Positions 24,906-35,461 of a stretch of DNA of 64,000 bases are shown here, in pieces. Made by a program: the position numbers and the translations under genes. The DNA lies in assembly GCA_945910005.1 (NCBI GenBank), contig OX246743.1:45046736-45110735 (forward strand), written 5' to 3'. Within the stretch, counting starts at the first letter, position 1. Every line of letters begins with the position of its first letter. This stretch comes from Isoperla grammatica (lineage: Eukaryota; Arthropoda; Insecta; Plecoptera; Perlodidae). The notes beneath the pieces were generated by a model. That model saw only the letters and a list, made by a program, of their open reading frames with translations. It did not search any database and was not told the origin of the DNA.

Positions 24906-25035
24906 GAATTGTATTTCACACCACTATTAATCAAACAAAGACATTTGAAATCGCCACAAATTATATTGTTTTAAAATTTGAGAAATAAATAACAGTGTTG
25001 AAACATAGGTATATGACATTTTACATATATTTGTA

Positions 25036-25335
25036 TTACTTCTTCGCTGGTTTGGCTTTCGCAGGTTTCGCCTTCGCATCAGAGTCACCTGACGCAGGTT
25101 TCTTCGTCGGTGCACTTGTGGCGGTCTTAGCTGTTTTCTGTGGTGCTTCCGGTGTCTTCTTTACCTTTTTACCTTTCTGATCTGTTGAGATACCCTTTGA
25201 TTTGTCGACCTTTCCGGCCTGGCTTTTAAGGGCTGTCTTGTCTCCACCAGCAGGCTTCTTACCCGCTGCTGCAGTCATCTTCTTTCTGCGCAACCTACGT
25301 TTCGCTGAGGTGGTCATGACAACTTTTTCGGGCAT
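25036..25335 (-). CDS. Small Lys/Ala/Pro-rich basic protein, 99 aa, function unknown
   Basis: The frame encodes MPEKVVMTTSAKRRLRRKKM followed by a Lys-, Ala-, Pro- and Thr-rich chain ending DAKAKPAKAKPAKK. Composition resembles histone H1 tails or HMGN-type nuclear proteins, but there is no winged-helix or HMGN core, so I do not name it. A good acceptor (CTTTTTTAG|GACATT) lies at 25346, 11 bases before the ATG. A donor for an upstream non-coding exon lies at 25995-26000 (GTAAGC), so the gene has two exons with the whole coding sequence in the second. AATAAA follows at 24900. The clean gene structure makes it likely real. The second ATG, at residue 7, could also serve as start. Confidence 0.75.
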   Translation of the reverse strand: MPEKVVMTTSAKRRLRRKKMTAAAGKKPAGGDKTALKSQAGKVDKSKGISTDQKGKKVKKTPEAPQKTAKTATSAPTKKPASGDSDAKAKPAKAKPAKK

Positions 25336-26000
25336 ATTTTAATGTCCTAAAAAAGAAAAGAAATGCAGCGTTATTAAAACCTTGACAATGGCAACTTCAC
25401 TTTATAAGAGAATACAGGTGAAATTTGATTTGATCAATTTGTGTAGCCAGTAACCAGCCCTAGCTGAACTCCTTGAAATCCTTGGCTAGGCCTAGGCTAT
25501 GCAAATTGGTCGAGTAGGTAGGGCTCGTCTCATAATAGGCCGATCACAGATAAGGTCAATTACACAAATGTATTAAGGTTATACGCCACAACTAGGCCTA
25601 AAGGGGCCCCCCAAGCCATCGACTAGGCCTAGGCCCTAGCCCAGCCCCAAAGCAAAATAAATGCGTGAATTAGGCCCTAGCCTACAAATGTCCTTAGGCA
25701 GCTTTAGAAAAAGGTGCAGTGAACATTCCAGAAGATCTAGAGACAGTAGTTCGATCTACATTCACAGATAACTTAGTACAGTAGACAAGTAGCGAGGGAA
25801 AGATATCGTTACGGTCGGATTGAAGTAAATTCAAGATCAACCATGCTTGATCTGTAGCCTGGACCCAGAAAAATATACCGTAGGCCCTAGTTATCTCCCT
25901 CCGCGTTCAATGAAACAGTGGAACTGCCCAATTAAAAATGAATTATGCATAACCACCTAGGTATATGACTAATATTTAGTAAACGCAATGACTTGCTTAC

Positions 26001-26170
26001 CAAATATTTATCAAATTAGATGTAGTAGAAGGCAAAGAAAACGTGGTCTGAAGCCGTGGTGAGTAGTGACGTGATGGCGTCCCCGCAGCTGCTCAAATTC
26101 GACATGACGTCACTGACACGCGAACAGCGTTCTACACCGCCCGCTCAGAGCACGATACAACAGACAGGCC
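26001..26170 (-). promoter_or_regulatory. Probable non-coding first exon and promoter of the 25-kb gene, with CRE
   Basis: A G+C-richer island in A+T-rich surroundings ends on the minus strand at a donor, ATATTTG|GTAAGC. It contains a perfect CRE, TGACGTCA, at 26105-26112 and a GATGGCG motif near 26073. It sits about 650 bases upstream of the coding exon's acceptor. The start site cannot be placed from sequence. Confidence 0.5.
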
Positions 26171-26199
26171 CAGACTTTTAAACCTAACGGCGCGCTAAT

Positions 26200-28330
26200 T
26201 CAATTTCCTGATTCCTACCACGATTAAACATTATAATGAATTAAATGTACATTGATAGTTATTGGAGGTAAAAGTATAGAACAGTGTGCATTTAAAAAAC
26301 ACATCCATCCTCTTAAAAAAAAAAACAAAAAAAAAACGCTATTTATTGTAATTGGAATGACAAGAATCCTAAAAAATAATGTAATATGTGAATAAAACCA
26401 TCACTTCTTCGTAAAAATCTCGTAGTAACCCGAAAATAACAACAAACCTTACTTGATTGCATGTTTTTACTTGCAGGCAAATCTTACTTCTGAATAATAT
26501 TATAGTGGGATGAGGGCAGTATAAAGATATCCAAGATATCCTACAAATATACATATTTTGGTGTATGGCTATGCACAACGAACCAAATGGAAAATGTAAC
26601 ACTAGCCTACTTAAATAAAGAAAATATGGCAGTGAAGAAGCAACCTGGTTGAAAATCATGGAATTACAAGGAATTCATAGAAACCTCCCTTATTTTCTTA
26701 TTTACCATAGCTATCATAGCTATCTAGCTATCCAAACTAGTTGGTGCAAGCTAAGCTTAGTGAACCAGATTTCTTTCACTTAATACAGACTAGAGATAGT
26801 CCTTATTTGAATACAAATTGTAGGCCCTAACTAGACATACCACAAGGGTAAGGTTACATTCATCACTCTTCAACCAAGCTACTCACGATAACGGAACACT
26901 TACAGACAAGAGTGACGCCAACACGCTGTTGACTGTTACAGTAACTTCTATTTCTACTACACTCTGTACTGACTATTATTAAAACCAATATTCAGTTAGG
27001 TAAGTTTGTTTTAAAGTCGATCGATGAAGTGAACTACCCATTCAATACAACAACTAAACTATTCAAATTAAATGGACATGAAAAAATACTTTTTTTTATT
27101 CTAAATTATGAATTTCAAGAATTATTACATGGGAGTAGCATTTAATACTGAACGTCTTGAAATTATATATATTTTGTATTAATAAAATATATTTATAGTT
27201 TCTAATTTGAGTAGATTTGAGGTAAAATTGACACACCAGCGCAAATATCTCGAAAACGGATTGCGTTCGATCATCTTTTTCAAATGTATTCATGTTAGTC
27301 ATGAAGTTATCTACATTTAGGACGAAAATTTGTCACAATATATTACTTTTTGAAGGTGCTACGCAAAGTTATACGATTGAAAGTGTAGGATTTTGTTCAG
27401 TTCAGTGTATAACATAGGGAATTCCAACGCATTTCAACACTCAATAAATAAAAAACTAATAGCGGTAGGTGCATATTTTTTTCTACAATATTCACAAGCT
27501 TAATCTCAACTTGCAGTACATACAATTTGAATGATTTATATTACATGTGCAGTTATCATCGATCGACTTTAAGACTAGGGGGTGCTGCAAACGAAACAGT
27601 CCCGCAGGCAGCATGCCTTCATAGTTGCTGGTTTATTCAACGAAGTAATTAGTAATACGTATTGTTGTTTGAAATAAGGTAAAATGATAGGTAATGACTA
27701 ATGAGTGTGATATACATATACTGTTTATTTAATTACTTTACAAAATAGTTTCAATATCTCTTGAACTGTAAATTAGAAATAACTAAATAGTTAGCCTTGT
27801 TTCTCAATTTCCAAACAATAAATGTTCATAATTATCTGACAAAACACTATTGTTGTTTTGATACTAGAATGTTTTTATTATTTATAAACATATCAATTCA
27901 CTTGCACATGCAATTATAAAAAATGGCAGTCATTGATGTTAGTCTTAAAAGAATTGCCCACAACTGTGGTTGTGGGCAATTCTTTTAAGGCTAACAAAAT
28001 GTAAACATAAACAATCCCAAGTCCTCTTGCTCTGAGAACACAACACTTGTAGTGTTAGCAAATAAATGTGTAACATACAAAAATATAATATCACTTAGCA
28101 AAAATATTCCCTTTCCCAAATTAAAAACATGATTTTAATGTACAGGATGAGACTAGTTTTCTTAAATAGGCAATGTAGCGTAAATGTCTTCAACAACAAT
28201 ATTCAAATTCGTAAGGCCCATAAAAAAAAAAAAAAATAACTTCTACTGTACCATAAACATCTAAGGCAACACTCACACAGTAGGTTAAAATCCAACACCC
28301 ATCCGCAAATGTAAAAGAGCATGATATTGA
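26200..28330. other. Intergenic, A+T-rich, with one strong hairpin
   Basis: No gene is supported between the 25-kb and 28-kb genes. The only clear structure is the hairpin at 27938-27995. Confidence 0.55.
27938..27995. repeat. Near-perfect 27-bp hairpin with 4-base loop
   Basis: The arms 27938-27964 and 27969-27995 are reverse complements except for one pair that would be U-G in RNA. The 21-bp core CTTAAAAGAATTGCCCACAAC is perfect and the loop is TGTG. It is too tight for a typical metazoan pre-miRNA, which has a larger loop and bulges. It may be a tiny foldback element or a young inverted duplication. Confidence 0.85.
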
Positions 28331-28340
28331 ACCACGTAGC

Positions 28341-28346
28341 TTTATT
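28341..28346 (-). terminator. Poly(A) signal of the 28-kb gene
   Basis: AATAAA on the minus strand about 300 bases beyond the stop at 28647. Confidence 0.45.
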
Positions 28347-28646
28347 GCAACTATTTTTATGTAGGCTACCTATGTATTCTGTTGTGTAGATAAATTAGAA
28401 AGAAACATAATGTAAGACATATTTTTCCTTTACATAAGAGCATTAGTCTACAACCAGCTACTACATGATATTATGGAATCTATAGATATGTCAAATAACA
28501 TCTAGAACCTGCTATTTGGAGAAAATTTCAGAAAATAATTATATTTTTGGTTCTTGTAATCATAAGATCCCATATGTCCATCCAGTAGTTGAAAAAAATT
28601 CAGTAGCTGCCTCCAAACATTAGCAATTACGGGGACCACTGGTTGT

Positions 28647-29039
28647 TTAAACAGAAGATGCATCCGATGGATCTATACTGTCACTCGACTCGGAGTCATA
28701 CGCAATGTTAGCAAACACGTCTTCTCTAGTTCGGTGCAAGTCTACTTTAATACTACCAAACACTAATCTTTTCGGTTTCGAAATTGTCTCGACTACTAAC
28801 TCATGTTGTAGCTCTTCTTCGTCTAGCGGTTCGTAAGGCTGTTGACGCCTTCTGACGTTTGTAGTTTTACCCTTAAACAAACTGGCAGCCCTTAAAAGCA
28901 TATTTGTAGTTTTCTTGTCATACAGGTCTTTGTTAGCTTGCAGGTACGCCCTAAACTTTGTTGGACAAAAATCTATCTTCTTCTCGCACTTTTTCCGGTT
29001 TCGGATAAGGATATCTTGGTGATAAGCTGAACGTGGCAT
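28647..29039 (-). CDS. Conserved-looking 130-aa protein, unidentified
   Basis: Begins MPRSAYHQDILIRNRKKCEK, with a basic N-terminal half containing KCEKK and LLRAASLFKGK. A middle acidic patch (EPLDEEELQHE) follows, and the Ser/Asp-rich tail is SESSDSIDPSDASSV. No signal peptide or membrane segment. The ATG is supported by an in-frame TAA 18 bases upstream. A good acceptor (ATGTTTTCAG|AGTACC) at 29081 defines a coding exon with a short 5' UTR, and a matching donor lies at 30472-30477. The mix of a basic body and acidic Ser/Asp tail suggests a small nuclear protein, possibly CK2-phosphorylated at SDSxD sites; this is inference. I do not recognise the family. Confidence 0.75.
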   Translation of the reverse strand: MPRSAYHQDILIRNRKKCEKKIDFCPTKFRAYLQANKDLYDKKTTNMLLRAASLFKGKTTNVRRRQQPYEPLDEEELQHELVVETISKPKRLVFGSIKVDLHRTREDVFANIAYDSESSDSIDPSDASSV

Positions 29040-29081
29040 TCTTCCAGAGTGTTCTTATACTAACTTTTCCAACGCGGTACT

Positions 29082-30477
29082 CTGAAAACATTTCATAGAG
29101 GCAAGTGATGTGACAGACACTTGACACTTTTTTCTTATTTCAACTATGCCTTTAGAAAATCACAGTAGGCTATACATTTTTTTGTACAAGGGTTTGATTC
29201 TACACTCAACAACTCTGTGCAATTATGTTCAAGGATGAATTCCGAATTTTGATCAATAGCTGATGCCCCGTGTATGTAACGGATCAATGACTGGACTGAT
29301 ATTGGTCTAGGCCTAACACTTTCTGTAGCCACGAAACACCTGGCAATAACGGCGCAGTCCTAGACTTCTCAAGATGTCATCTTCATGTTAGTGAGATACA
29401 GTCTTGGGGAGAAGCACGCTAAACGTAGCACGTTAAATTTTTTAGAAGCGAGAATTGTAGCATGGCATGCTACAATTTGTTCATGGCTGTACTGTAGCAT
29501 AAAACTAGGATAATTTTATATCCAAGATTTAAACTGAGATTGCATATTTCAAAGTACCGTAATCCTAATAAATAGGATACTCTCATATCTGAACTTAAGA
29601 GAACTGAATCTCATATATATATATATATCTCATCTCACATCCTGTAGACATAGAAATCACGAACACAGGAGTCCCATATTGCACCTTATCATATAACGTA
29701 GCCGCACCTTTTTGTCATTTTACTTCGATCACACAGCAATGATTTTAAAGTTCATAACATAAAGATTTAACGTACGAAAAACGAAAACCCTCTTCAGTCC
29801 TCACAAAATGTACGAGTTTGAACTGTGAATTGAATTGTGAACTGTCAAAGTGAAGCATTTCTTGAATCTAAATATTTCCGAACAACATATTAGGTCTACT
29901 TTTAATGCATCCAGGAATCGCCTGGACCAATGAGTTACAACCATGGCCCACTATGATAACAATTACCATCTTAAGCTAGAGCTAGGCCTACATACATAGC
30001 CTGGGAAGGAGCTTAGGGCCTAGTCCAAGAAAATTGGCTATCATTCAACATTTACTAGTAACAGTGTTAACAGTATTCGGCAACGGGAAGCTCTTTTGGG
30101 ATATTGGACACCGACCTAGGCCTTCAACAGCAAGATTTCATTAGGGTTAGACCCAAGACATGCCTCCAAAAGTCGAGCATTAATTAATAGGGCCTATTAA
30201 AGTTATGAGGTACTGATGAACATGAATCCATAACTATTAAAAATTAAGTTTTCCTGAGCCAAGCCCTAGGCCTAACAAAAGTCAACCGGGATCGTAAAAA
30301 ATAGGCTGGGGCTCTAGCCCATAACCTCACTTTAAGTACGTCCAGCATTCGGACACACGCGTACGAGCCGAGCCTAATGAAAACTTGCTCATCGAAGTCG
30401 GTCGATAAATGGTTGGATATAATATAATTTCATATTTACATTCTGAAATTGCAAAGATAAGCGTAAAATAAACTTAC
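29082..30477 (-). other. Intron of the 28-kb gene
   Basis: Bounded by GTAAGT (30472-30477, minus strand) and an AG acceptor at 29082-29083. It holds a short (TA)n run at 29613-29628 and TAGGCCTA-type motifs, but no coding sequence that I can support. Confidence 0.5.
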
Positions 30478-30610
30478 TTTGACTTCTGAGCGCAACAGGT
30501 TATGACGAGCACGTGGACGAGGTTTTATGGAACGGACGGGAAACCGGAAGACAACGTTTGTTGGTTTTAAGAGCGTTCCATCGAGATGGCGGTGACAACA
30601 CCCAAGAGGC
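30478..30610 (-). promoter_or_regulatory. Probable non-coding first exon/promoter of the 28-kb gene
   Basis: A G+C-rich stretch ends at the donor GTCAAA|GTAAGT. An AGATGGCGG word (30583-30591), the YY1-type motif found near the start sites of many housekeeping genes, lies at its upstream end. There is no ATG-led frame continuing into the coding exon. Confidence 0.5.
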
Positions 30611-30671
30611 GGGAAATATGAATTCAGTATCACGTATCTTTGCAATATACCAAACACATTGCATATCATTT

Positions 30672-30870
30672 TACGGTAACGCCTTGGTAAACTGCGAAGC
30701 TCTGATTCGGGAGCTTGCTAGTTCGATTCCGGCCACTGGTAATCCTGACTGATGTTTTTTTCCGAGGTTTCCTCAGTTGTAAATGGAAATACTGGGACTT
30801 ATTTCTCTACGATACTAACAGCCCTTGGACCTCGTTCCTTCCCAAAAATCCAAACACCCTGACATAAAGT
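30672..30870 (+). mobile_element. tRNA-derived SINE, copy 3
   Basis: The head has an A-box-like GGTAACGCCTTGGTAAACTG near 30675 and B box AGTTCGATTCC at 30720-30730. The family body is CTGGTAATCCTGACTGATG and the end is AATCCAAACACCCTG. It lies next to the probable promoter of the 28-kb gene. Confidence 0.65.
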
Positions 30871-30879
30871 CGTCGTACA

Positions 30880-31000
30880 ACAACTTCGGTATTGCTTTCG
30901 TCACGGATGGGTGAGCGGCAGCCAACCAGCAGCAGTGGCTAATTCAAATACCTGCTCTGGTTGGCCAAGACTGTAAAAGCAGTTCGCCAGCCCCCTTAAA
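30880..31000 (+). repeat. Diverged relative of the 40.6-kb MITE
   Basis: GCTTTCGTCACGGATGGGTG and CAGCCAACCAGC match GCTTTCGTCACAGGCGAGG and TAGCCAACCAGC of the MITE at 40593-40751. A partial inverted partner (GGTTGGCCAAGACTG) lies at about 30959. It is probably a decayed copy. Confidence 0.45.
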
Positions 31001-31009
31001 GGTAAGCTG

Positions 31010-33610
31010 TTGGTTCCCATCTCCCTTTCTCACTCATTATCAACCAAAGTGGAGTGAGTCTTGCCTTGCATAGCAATAATTACATGTGGAACAGGTGTTG
31101 GTGTTATAACTAGCATTGACATCACCCTTTTTGGTTTCTATGTCCCAACTGCAACACATGTCCTTGTCTTTTTCAGAATATTATTTATTACCAAAACAAT
31201 TCACATAGGGTGTAGTACATAGATGCACATACATTTAAAAGGTTTAACAATTATCACTTTTCTGTCTACAAACATATTTACTACATATTCAGGTATTTAA
31301 GAACCTTGTTTACCATCCATATATTATATATAAGTATAAACTACAAACAACACTCCTCTGCAACAGTTGCCTGTTCGAATCACACAGTTGAACAAGTAAA
31401 GATAACTAGAAAAATATGTCTCAGCTTGTCGCTATGACTCTTATGCCATTTGTTACGATACAAGTGATTTGTCGATTGATTCGTTATTAACAGCAACATT
31501 TTAATTGGAGATCCTTAATTACTTAGTACAGTATAGAATACCTTCTAAAATAAAAGTATAGCATGAACAAAAGAAACACAGATTTGCTGAGCCCAGACAA
31601 GTATGTTCATCCTTAACACTATGCACACAGTCGAGCCCACATTATAAACGAATTGTCCTTGTACAGAGTAAAGTTCGTCACCCATCAAAAGGGTGAGCTT
31701 ACGACTTCATTCTACGGCGAACAAAGTTTGTTTTTTACTTAGCAATCCTGAATGTCCTTTAGCTCTGTTTTATAAGTGGGTTCGACTAAATAACCGTAGA
31801 ACAAACAGTAAGTAACTAATATATACGTATTGAATACAAAATACAATCCAAGAAGGTATAATGTAAGTTGTAAGGTATAGCATGCACATGAAAATATATA
31901 CTAGATGAATATGCCACCCAATTATTTGGACTAAACTAGGTAAGTTGACAAGTTAGACACAAGCACGTTTTGGACGGAGCCACGTGTGCCCTAAGTTTAT
32001 ATTCTTATGGAATGATGAACAATGGAGACGTAACTATGTTCCCAGCAACCTCCCTTGATTGGTACCAATAGTAAAATTATTTTTTACGATTGATCATTTA
32101 TAAGAAACTAATGCAATATTCATATATATCTAAATGAACTAGCAAATAAATCTAACTTCTAAGGATGCTCTTCGTAAAAGAAACGCACAATGAGAAATCT
32201 ATGGAATGATTAGGTTAGGAGTACACAAGACAGAGTTCACATTTCCGCTCTACTTACAACACAGGGACGAGACTTCTTATAGAAACCAGCCAAAAAAGTA
32301 GACAAATAGAAAAAAAAGGAAACAAAATAGTATGAAAGTCGCTAAAAGATATCGAGTCACTTGCCCTGAAGAACGTAATGTAACTGTGTCAGTTTTTGGT
32401 CCCTTGGTGATGGGCTACTTAACGAGAGTTCTGATGTATTTTCTTCTGATACAATATGTAAATTTCAAATCTGTTTTGATTAAATATTTATTGTAAAATA
32501 TTCATGGCTTTTCAATCGTTTACTGGTCTGCCAGTTAAACGGTTGGCAGCAGTGTGAGGGTACTACATGGTTAAGCCAACGACTCCGCCATTATATTCTA
32601 TCGTAACCATTTTCCTTAATGAGACTGATTGCATACCATACACTCAGATAGGCCTATTCAAGATCCCAAGAAATCATCATTTACATAAAACAGATAAGGA
32701 TCAATTTTGGTCCACCATTAAAACATGTGTAAATTACATGGGGAATACAGAAAAACATGTGTGTCTAAGAGTAGGTAGGCATGCGTACTGATGTTGATAT
32801 GATCAGTTAGAACTGACGCAACATGTTCATACTTAACGACATGTTAACACTGCTGAAAAGGCACTTGTAGTGCAGGTAATATGTGCGTGGATCTACCCTA
32901 ATCAATTGCAATATGAAGAAACAACCAAAGGCCATGAGAATTACATATAAACAGTTTTAAAAACCTTTCTTACGCAATGACTTCTAAACATTTAAAACTA
33001 AATACTAGTGCAATGACTTCATGTAGCAGATCTTTGTGTGCATGTTGTTCTTCACTGAAATTTGGTACCAGACAGTTTAGTAAATCTGTGGACACTCGAT
33101 TCATGATATTACGTATATCCAGGTTATTGCCTGATAAGAATCACTTAGCCTCATTTCTTTTTAAACAAACAAATTGATATAAAAATGATTTTTTTTTTAG
33201 GAGAACACACCTAGCCACAAGTATTTTGGTACAACTTGAAGGTACATACCATTATGGAAAAACTTCCAGTCCAGACCATGCACAGTAAATAGTTTTAATT
33301 TAATAAGTTTGGAAGCCTTTGAATAGGCAATAACAAAGTCAAATCCCACACATTCGGAACAAGATAAAATACAAAATTGTAGATTATTACACATACCTCT
33401 AGGTTTCCATACGAGTATTTAAAAACTATGTAATGATAATAATAATATTCCCCTAGGCAAATAGACCATTTATTACGAGCAATCCAAAAGTAGGCCTAGT
33501 TATGTTAGGATCTTTTCGGACATATCAATGAAGCACGTTTAACACTGTACGAGCACCTGGGCCCCGTACTTACAATTATAAGTACAAAGGATATATAAAA
33601 AAAACATTCA
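31010..33610. other. Intergenic, nothing supported
   Basis: A+T-rich with no exon-like island, no transposon ends and no RNA gene that I can defend. Confidence 0.5.
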
Positions 33611-33615
33611 CACGT

Positions 33616-34074
33616 AAGAATATTAAGGCTGCCCAACGATAAAAAAATCATATCGATATCGCGGGAAGAAATATCGATATCGCGTCGCGATATCGAAGTT
33701 TTCAAGTGACGTATCGATATCGGCGATATCGCCACATCGAAACTTTTCTGGTCTGTTTTTAGGATTTACAGGCCAGCTAGAGGCCATTCTTTAAACAATA
33801 TTACGTAAAGAAATATTTTAGTTTTGAAATGTCTTACTATGTGTGTCAATTTGTTTGTTGTACTGTTCAAATTGTAAAATATCCACACAAAACAGCGATG
33901 GTGTGGTTGGCGTGACGTGATACGTAATCGGTTTTTTGTATCAATTAGCTTATTAGGCACAAGTTCGATATCCCGATATGTACGATATATTAATTCTATA
34001 TCGATATCGAATTATTTACCTATTATCGATATTGTATCGAATTATCGATATCGTTGGGCAGCCCTAAAGAATAT
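33616..34074. mobile_element. hAT-like ATCGAT-rich element with perfect 8-bp target duplication
   Basis: The direct repeat AAGAATAT (33616-33623 and 34067-34074) flanks a 443-bp element (33624-34066). Its ends are TAAGGCTGCCCAACGATA and the inverse of TAGGGCTGCCCAACGATA. Subterminal DNA is packed with ATCGAT/GATATCG words. No transposase frame. It is the same family as 14478-14712. The 8-bp duplication and the G-G-C-T-G-C-C-like ends fit hAT. Confidence 0.85.
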
Positions 34075-34493
34075 ACACCATAAGGGTTATTATTCAATAA
34101 GCACATACCTGCTATACCTAACTGTTCCTACGGCTGTTCTACACGGTATATATAGTACACGTATCGAAAAGTAGCCCCTTTTACATGACAAAACAAATAC
34201 TCTCAACACATCTTAACATAGCGGTAACCAAGTACTGAGGCGATACAGTTTATGCACAAATGGTGAATTAAACAATGTTGGAAATGCAATATTGTAGGTC
34301 GCAGTATTTTATCGAGTCATATTTATACTATTTTAAGGCGGATGTCGGAGAAGATTGTGTCAAGTGTAAAATCTTTTAAGTTTATTATTACTGGTAGCCT
34401 AATTGTAAGAACCAAACTTCTGTTTTCTGAAAGTTGATACATTTAGGTACGGTAATTAATTAGTGCACGGCATTGGCAAATTTGCACTAAATT

Positions 34494-34497
34494 ATTA

Positions 34498-34528
<31 letters not shown>

Positions 34529-34640
34529 GTTATTATTATTATTATTCGTATTATTAATATTATTATTATTATGTATTTAAAAAATGTATTATTATTAATC
34601 TTATTATTATTATTAATTATCAATATAATTATTATTATTA
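34494..34640. repeat. (ATT)n microsatellite
   Basis: About 150 bases of imperfect ATT/TTA repeats, which create Ile-rich and Asn/Ile-rich open frames on both strands that are not genes. Confidence 0.95.
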
Positions 34641-34754
34641 GGTACTGGCAAATCGATGACATTAGATTCATTCTCATATTAGCCCCCATAACTAAAAACA
34701 TTAATTTCTTCACAGAGCATTTTTCAACATCTTTAAATCACTAATTTGCATCAA

Positions 34755-34904
34755 GGTCACGTCTCGCTTGCGAGCTACCACTGACTGGAATAACCTTGTG
34801 TCTTCAGCCTCGTTCTGTTGTACTTGTCATGTGCACAGCCGACTTAGGGACACATCGGCTTCAGGAGGAGGCGGCATCTCTCGCCCGACTGATCTGTAAG
34901 TCGA
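34755..34904 (+). other. G+C-rich island ending in a donor-like site
   Basis: This 150-base G+C-rich island in A+T-rich DNA is open on the plus strand (GTGTCTTCAGCCTCG region) and ends CTGATCT|GTAAGT near 34904. It could be a first exon or UTR exon of a plus-strand gene that I cannot see further, or a repeat fragment. No family is recognised. Confidence 0.25.
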
Positions 34905-35245
34905 CAACAATATACACCTGTCAATGTAGGTCCTTTCGCTCATCAAACAACTGGACAAAAACTTGACACTTTTTACGAGATTTATAAAAAAACAAAAAAT
35001 AATTAAGATACAGTGGTATTCTACAGTAAAATTCTCTTCTAGGTAACATTTTCCCCTTTATACAGGTCAAATTTGCCAAAGCAATAAATAGTCCCATAAG
35101 CCACAAGTTACAATTTTCCACAAGTAATTTCCTCAGGCTAAAAGTTTTCCCCTACAGTATATATAAAATTCCCACCAAAAAGCAAAAGTTTCAAAGTTCA
35201 AGTTCCAAGTTCTTCCCATGTAGGCCTATATAAAATGTTATTTAA

Positions 35246-35251
35246 TTTATT
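35246..35251 (-). terminator. Poly(A) signal of the CP2/LSF gene
   Basis: AATAAA on the minus strand about 210 bases beyond the stop codon at 35462-35464. Confidence 0.5.
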
Positions 35252-35461
35252 AACAGTATTATTATTTCAATGATATATGTCATTCGGGATATCAAAAAGC
35301 TCTTTCACACAGAAATGCACGTGATATCCCAAATAATTAACATTAACACTTAAATATCAAACATTCATTTTACATATCAAAGAATGATACAAATTATAAA
35401 TACATACTTTAAAATGTAAGGATTTAAAGATGGGAATCGACGTAAAATGTCAACGTGGCCA

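Noticed and set aside
34463..34744. Ile-rich and Asn-rich open frames on both strands
   Set aside because: They are translations of an ATT microsatellite.
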